Shown in pieces: positions 63,096 through 64,000 of a stretch of DNA of 64,000 bases. The notes below the pieces were generated by a model. That model was not told where the DNA came from. It worked only from the letters and a program-made list of their open reading frames with translations, and ran no database searches. The DNA is from an uncultured bacterium (GTDB lineage: Bacteria > Bacillota > Clostridia > Lachnospirales > Lachnospiraceae), in contig CAMSTY010000002.1 of the NCBI GenBank assembly GCA_947063875.1, forward strand, positions 1 through 64,000, given 5' to 3'. The position numbers were made by a program, and so were the translations under genes. The stretch's first letter is position 1. Every line of letters starts with the position of its first letter.

Positions 63096-63482
63096 ATGAC
63101 AGCGGAGGAGCGCGAGAGGATTCGGCAGGAGGTTGATGAAGGCGCCTGCGAGTTTATGCATGTCCATGAGGAGATCGTGGAGAAGGTAGAGAAGGCGATG
63201 CCGGATGAGCAGCAGCTTTTGGATCTGTCTGAGTTCTTTAAGGTGTTTGGAGACTCTACCAGGATTAAGATTTTGTATGTGCTGAGCCAGTCGGAGATGT
63301 GCGTGTGTGATATTGCCACCCTATTGCAGATGGGGCAGTCTGCGATTTCTCATCAGCTGAGAATGTTAAAACAGATGCGTCTGGTGACGTTTCGCAGAGA
63401 GGGTAAGACGGTGTTTTATAAGTTGGCGGATTCCCATATCCAGACGATTCTGGCACAGGGAATGGAGCATATCGGTGAATAA
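63096..63482 (+). CDS. ArsR/SmtB-family metal-sensing repressor
   Basis: 128 residues. Winged HTH DLSEFFKVFGDSTRIKILYV and MGQSAISHQLRMLKQMRLV. Two kinds of metal site are visible: Cys pair in SEMCVCDIA with an N-terminal Cys (GACEFMH) as in CadC (thiol, alpha3N), and the alpha5 set D-x-H...H-x2-E in DSHIQTILAQGMEHIGE as in CzrA/SmtB. It may thus respond to Cd/Pb and Zn. First gene of an operon with an HMA protein and a P-type ATPase; its operator at 63006-63025 implies repression of all three. Confidence 0.93.
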   Translation: MTAEERERIRQEVDEGACEFMHVHEEIVEKVEKAMPDEQQLLDLSEFFKVFGDSTRIKILYVLSQSEMCVCDIATLLQMGQSAISHQLRMLKQMRLVTFRREGKTVFYKLADSHIQTILAQGMEHIGE

Positions 63483-63499
63483 AAGGGAGGAAAAGATTT

Positions 63500-63724
63500 A
63501 TGAAGAAGATTATCAAATTGGAAGGTTTGTGCTGTGCGAATTGTGCTGCGAAGATTGAGGAGGGTGTGAAGAAACTTCCGGGAGTAAAGGCAGCTTCTCT
63601 TAGCTTTATGACGCAGAGGCTGACCATAGAAGCGGAAGACGGCAGGGAGGATGAGGTGGTGGAGGCCGCCAGAAAGGTTGCCGGCAAGATCGAGCCGGAA
63701 GCAGAGTTTAAGGTATTGCGTTAG
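63500..63724 (+). CDS. Heavy-metal-associated (HMA) domain protein
   Basis: 74 residues, a stand-alone ferredoxin-like metallochaperone domain. The metal motif is LCCANCAAKIEEGVKKLPGV (CxxC with an extra Cys before it), which would bind soft metal ions. It lies 17 bases after the ArsR-type gene and 17 before the P-type ATPase and probably passes metal to it, or is the detached N-terminal domain of that pump. Confidence 0.93.
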   Translation: MKKIIKLEGLCCANCAAKIEEGVKKLPGVKAASLSFMTQRLTIEAEDGREDEVVEAARKVAGKIEPEAEFKVLR

Positions 63725-63741
63725 CATGGCAGGAGGCAGCT

Positions 63742-64000
63742 ATGACAAAGAAGCAGAAGAAGATGGTAATACGGCTTGGTTTGAGTGCGGTGTTTTTTGC
63801 CGCAGCCATAGCGATGGAACACAAAAGCATCCTGGCATGGATTCCCTATATTCTCGCCTATCTTTTTGCCGGGTATGATATCCCTTTAAAAGCATTGAGA
63901 AATATCAAAAACGGCCAGGTGTTTGATGAAAATTTCCTGATGACGGTAGCTACTTTTGGCGCGATTGCGGTTGGCTCGCTGGAAGAGGCGGTGGCGGTGA
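63742..64000 (+). CDS. P1B-type heavy-metal-transporting ATPase, 3' end outside window
   Basis: 86 residues visible. ATG 63742 with AGGAGG five bases upstream. The protein begins directly with membrane segments (LGLSAVFFAAAIAM, WIPYILAYLFAGYDI) and the typical ENFLMTVATFGAIAVGSLEE loop of Cd/Zn/Co-exporting ATPases (ZntA/CadA type). It has no N-terminal HMA domain of its own, which fits the separate HMA gene just before it. Confidence 0.88.
   Translation, partial: MTKKQKKMVIRLGLSAVFFAAAIAMEHKSILAWIPYILAYLFAGYDIPLKALRNIKNGQVFDENFLMTVATFGAIAVGSLEEAVAV

Overview
The window looks like a chromosome segment of a strictly anaerobic Clostridia species, most likely a Lachnospiraceae-type gut Bacillota. 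This is an inference from gene content and codon use: strong Shine-Dalgarno sites, AsrABC sulfite reductase, class III ribonucleotide reductase, reverse rubrerythrin, PerR-like regulation, and a siroheme-type tetrapyrrole cluster without late heme genes. Most of it is ordinary chromosome of medium GC. The first ~2 kb is much AT-richer and looks like the decayed end of a mobile or defence island.

Layout. 1-2300: 3' part of a type I restriction specificity subunit, a small gene broken by in-frame stops and frameshifts, and a long nested-hairpin element. 2433-4468: an aldo/keto reductase behind a MerR-type promoter, and a cell-wall amidase. 4660-14948: a LacI-controlled divergent cluster with amidohydrolase and regulator on one side and a BMP-type ABC importer, carbamoylase/allantoate-hydrolase-like enzyme, RidA and FAH-family enzyme on the other; together they look like uptake and breakdown of a cyclic ureide or nucleobase-like compound. 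15034-19849: a lipoprotein, rubrerythrin and PerR-like genes with matching palindromes, a LysR regulator and a PHP phosphoesterase. 20064-26532: S1-domain protein, RelQ-type alarmone synthetase, GDPD, Dtd, M18 aminopeptidase and a trigger-factor-like lipoprotein. 26841-39309: asrABC, then fused hemC-cobA-hemD, hemL, fused hemA-sirC and hemB. Four polypeptides carry seven steps from glutamyl-tRNA to sirohydrochlorin, the precursor of the siroheme that AsrC needs. 39414-50038: an orphan Imm1-like gene, a second kind of nested hairpin, a DUF1266-like lipoprotein, ackA, yitT, and an HscC-type Hsp70 beside a 1165-residue J-domain/TPR protein. 50184-50886: two more copies of the nested-hairpin element, in opposite orientation. 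50917-64000: nrdD behind NrdR boxes, DUF362 ferredoxin, small [2Fe-2S] protein, two zinc-ribbon/membrane/LRR paralogues, a broken DUF1538 gene, uvrA, a HAD hydrolase, and a metal-resistance operon (ArsR, HMA, P1B ATPase) cut by the right edge.

The most notable unexplained structure is the three-copy nested-hairpin element (2049-2302, 50184-50399 reversed, 50633-50886). Its ~65-nt apical loop is nearly invariant, while its ~50-bp arms differ between copies yet stay complementary. The few arm mismatches are almost all G.U wobbles when read on the strand that carries the loop in one fixed sense, which points to a transcribed RNA rather than only a DNA palindrome. No tRNA, rRNA or CRISPR array was seen.
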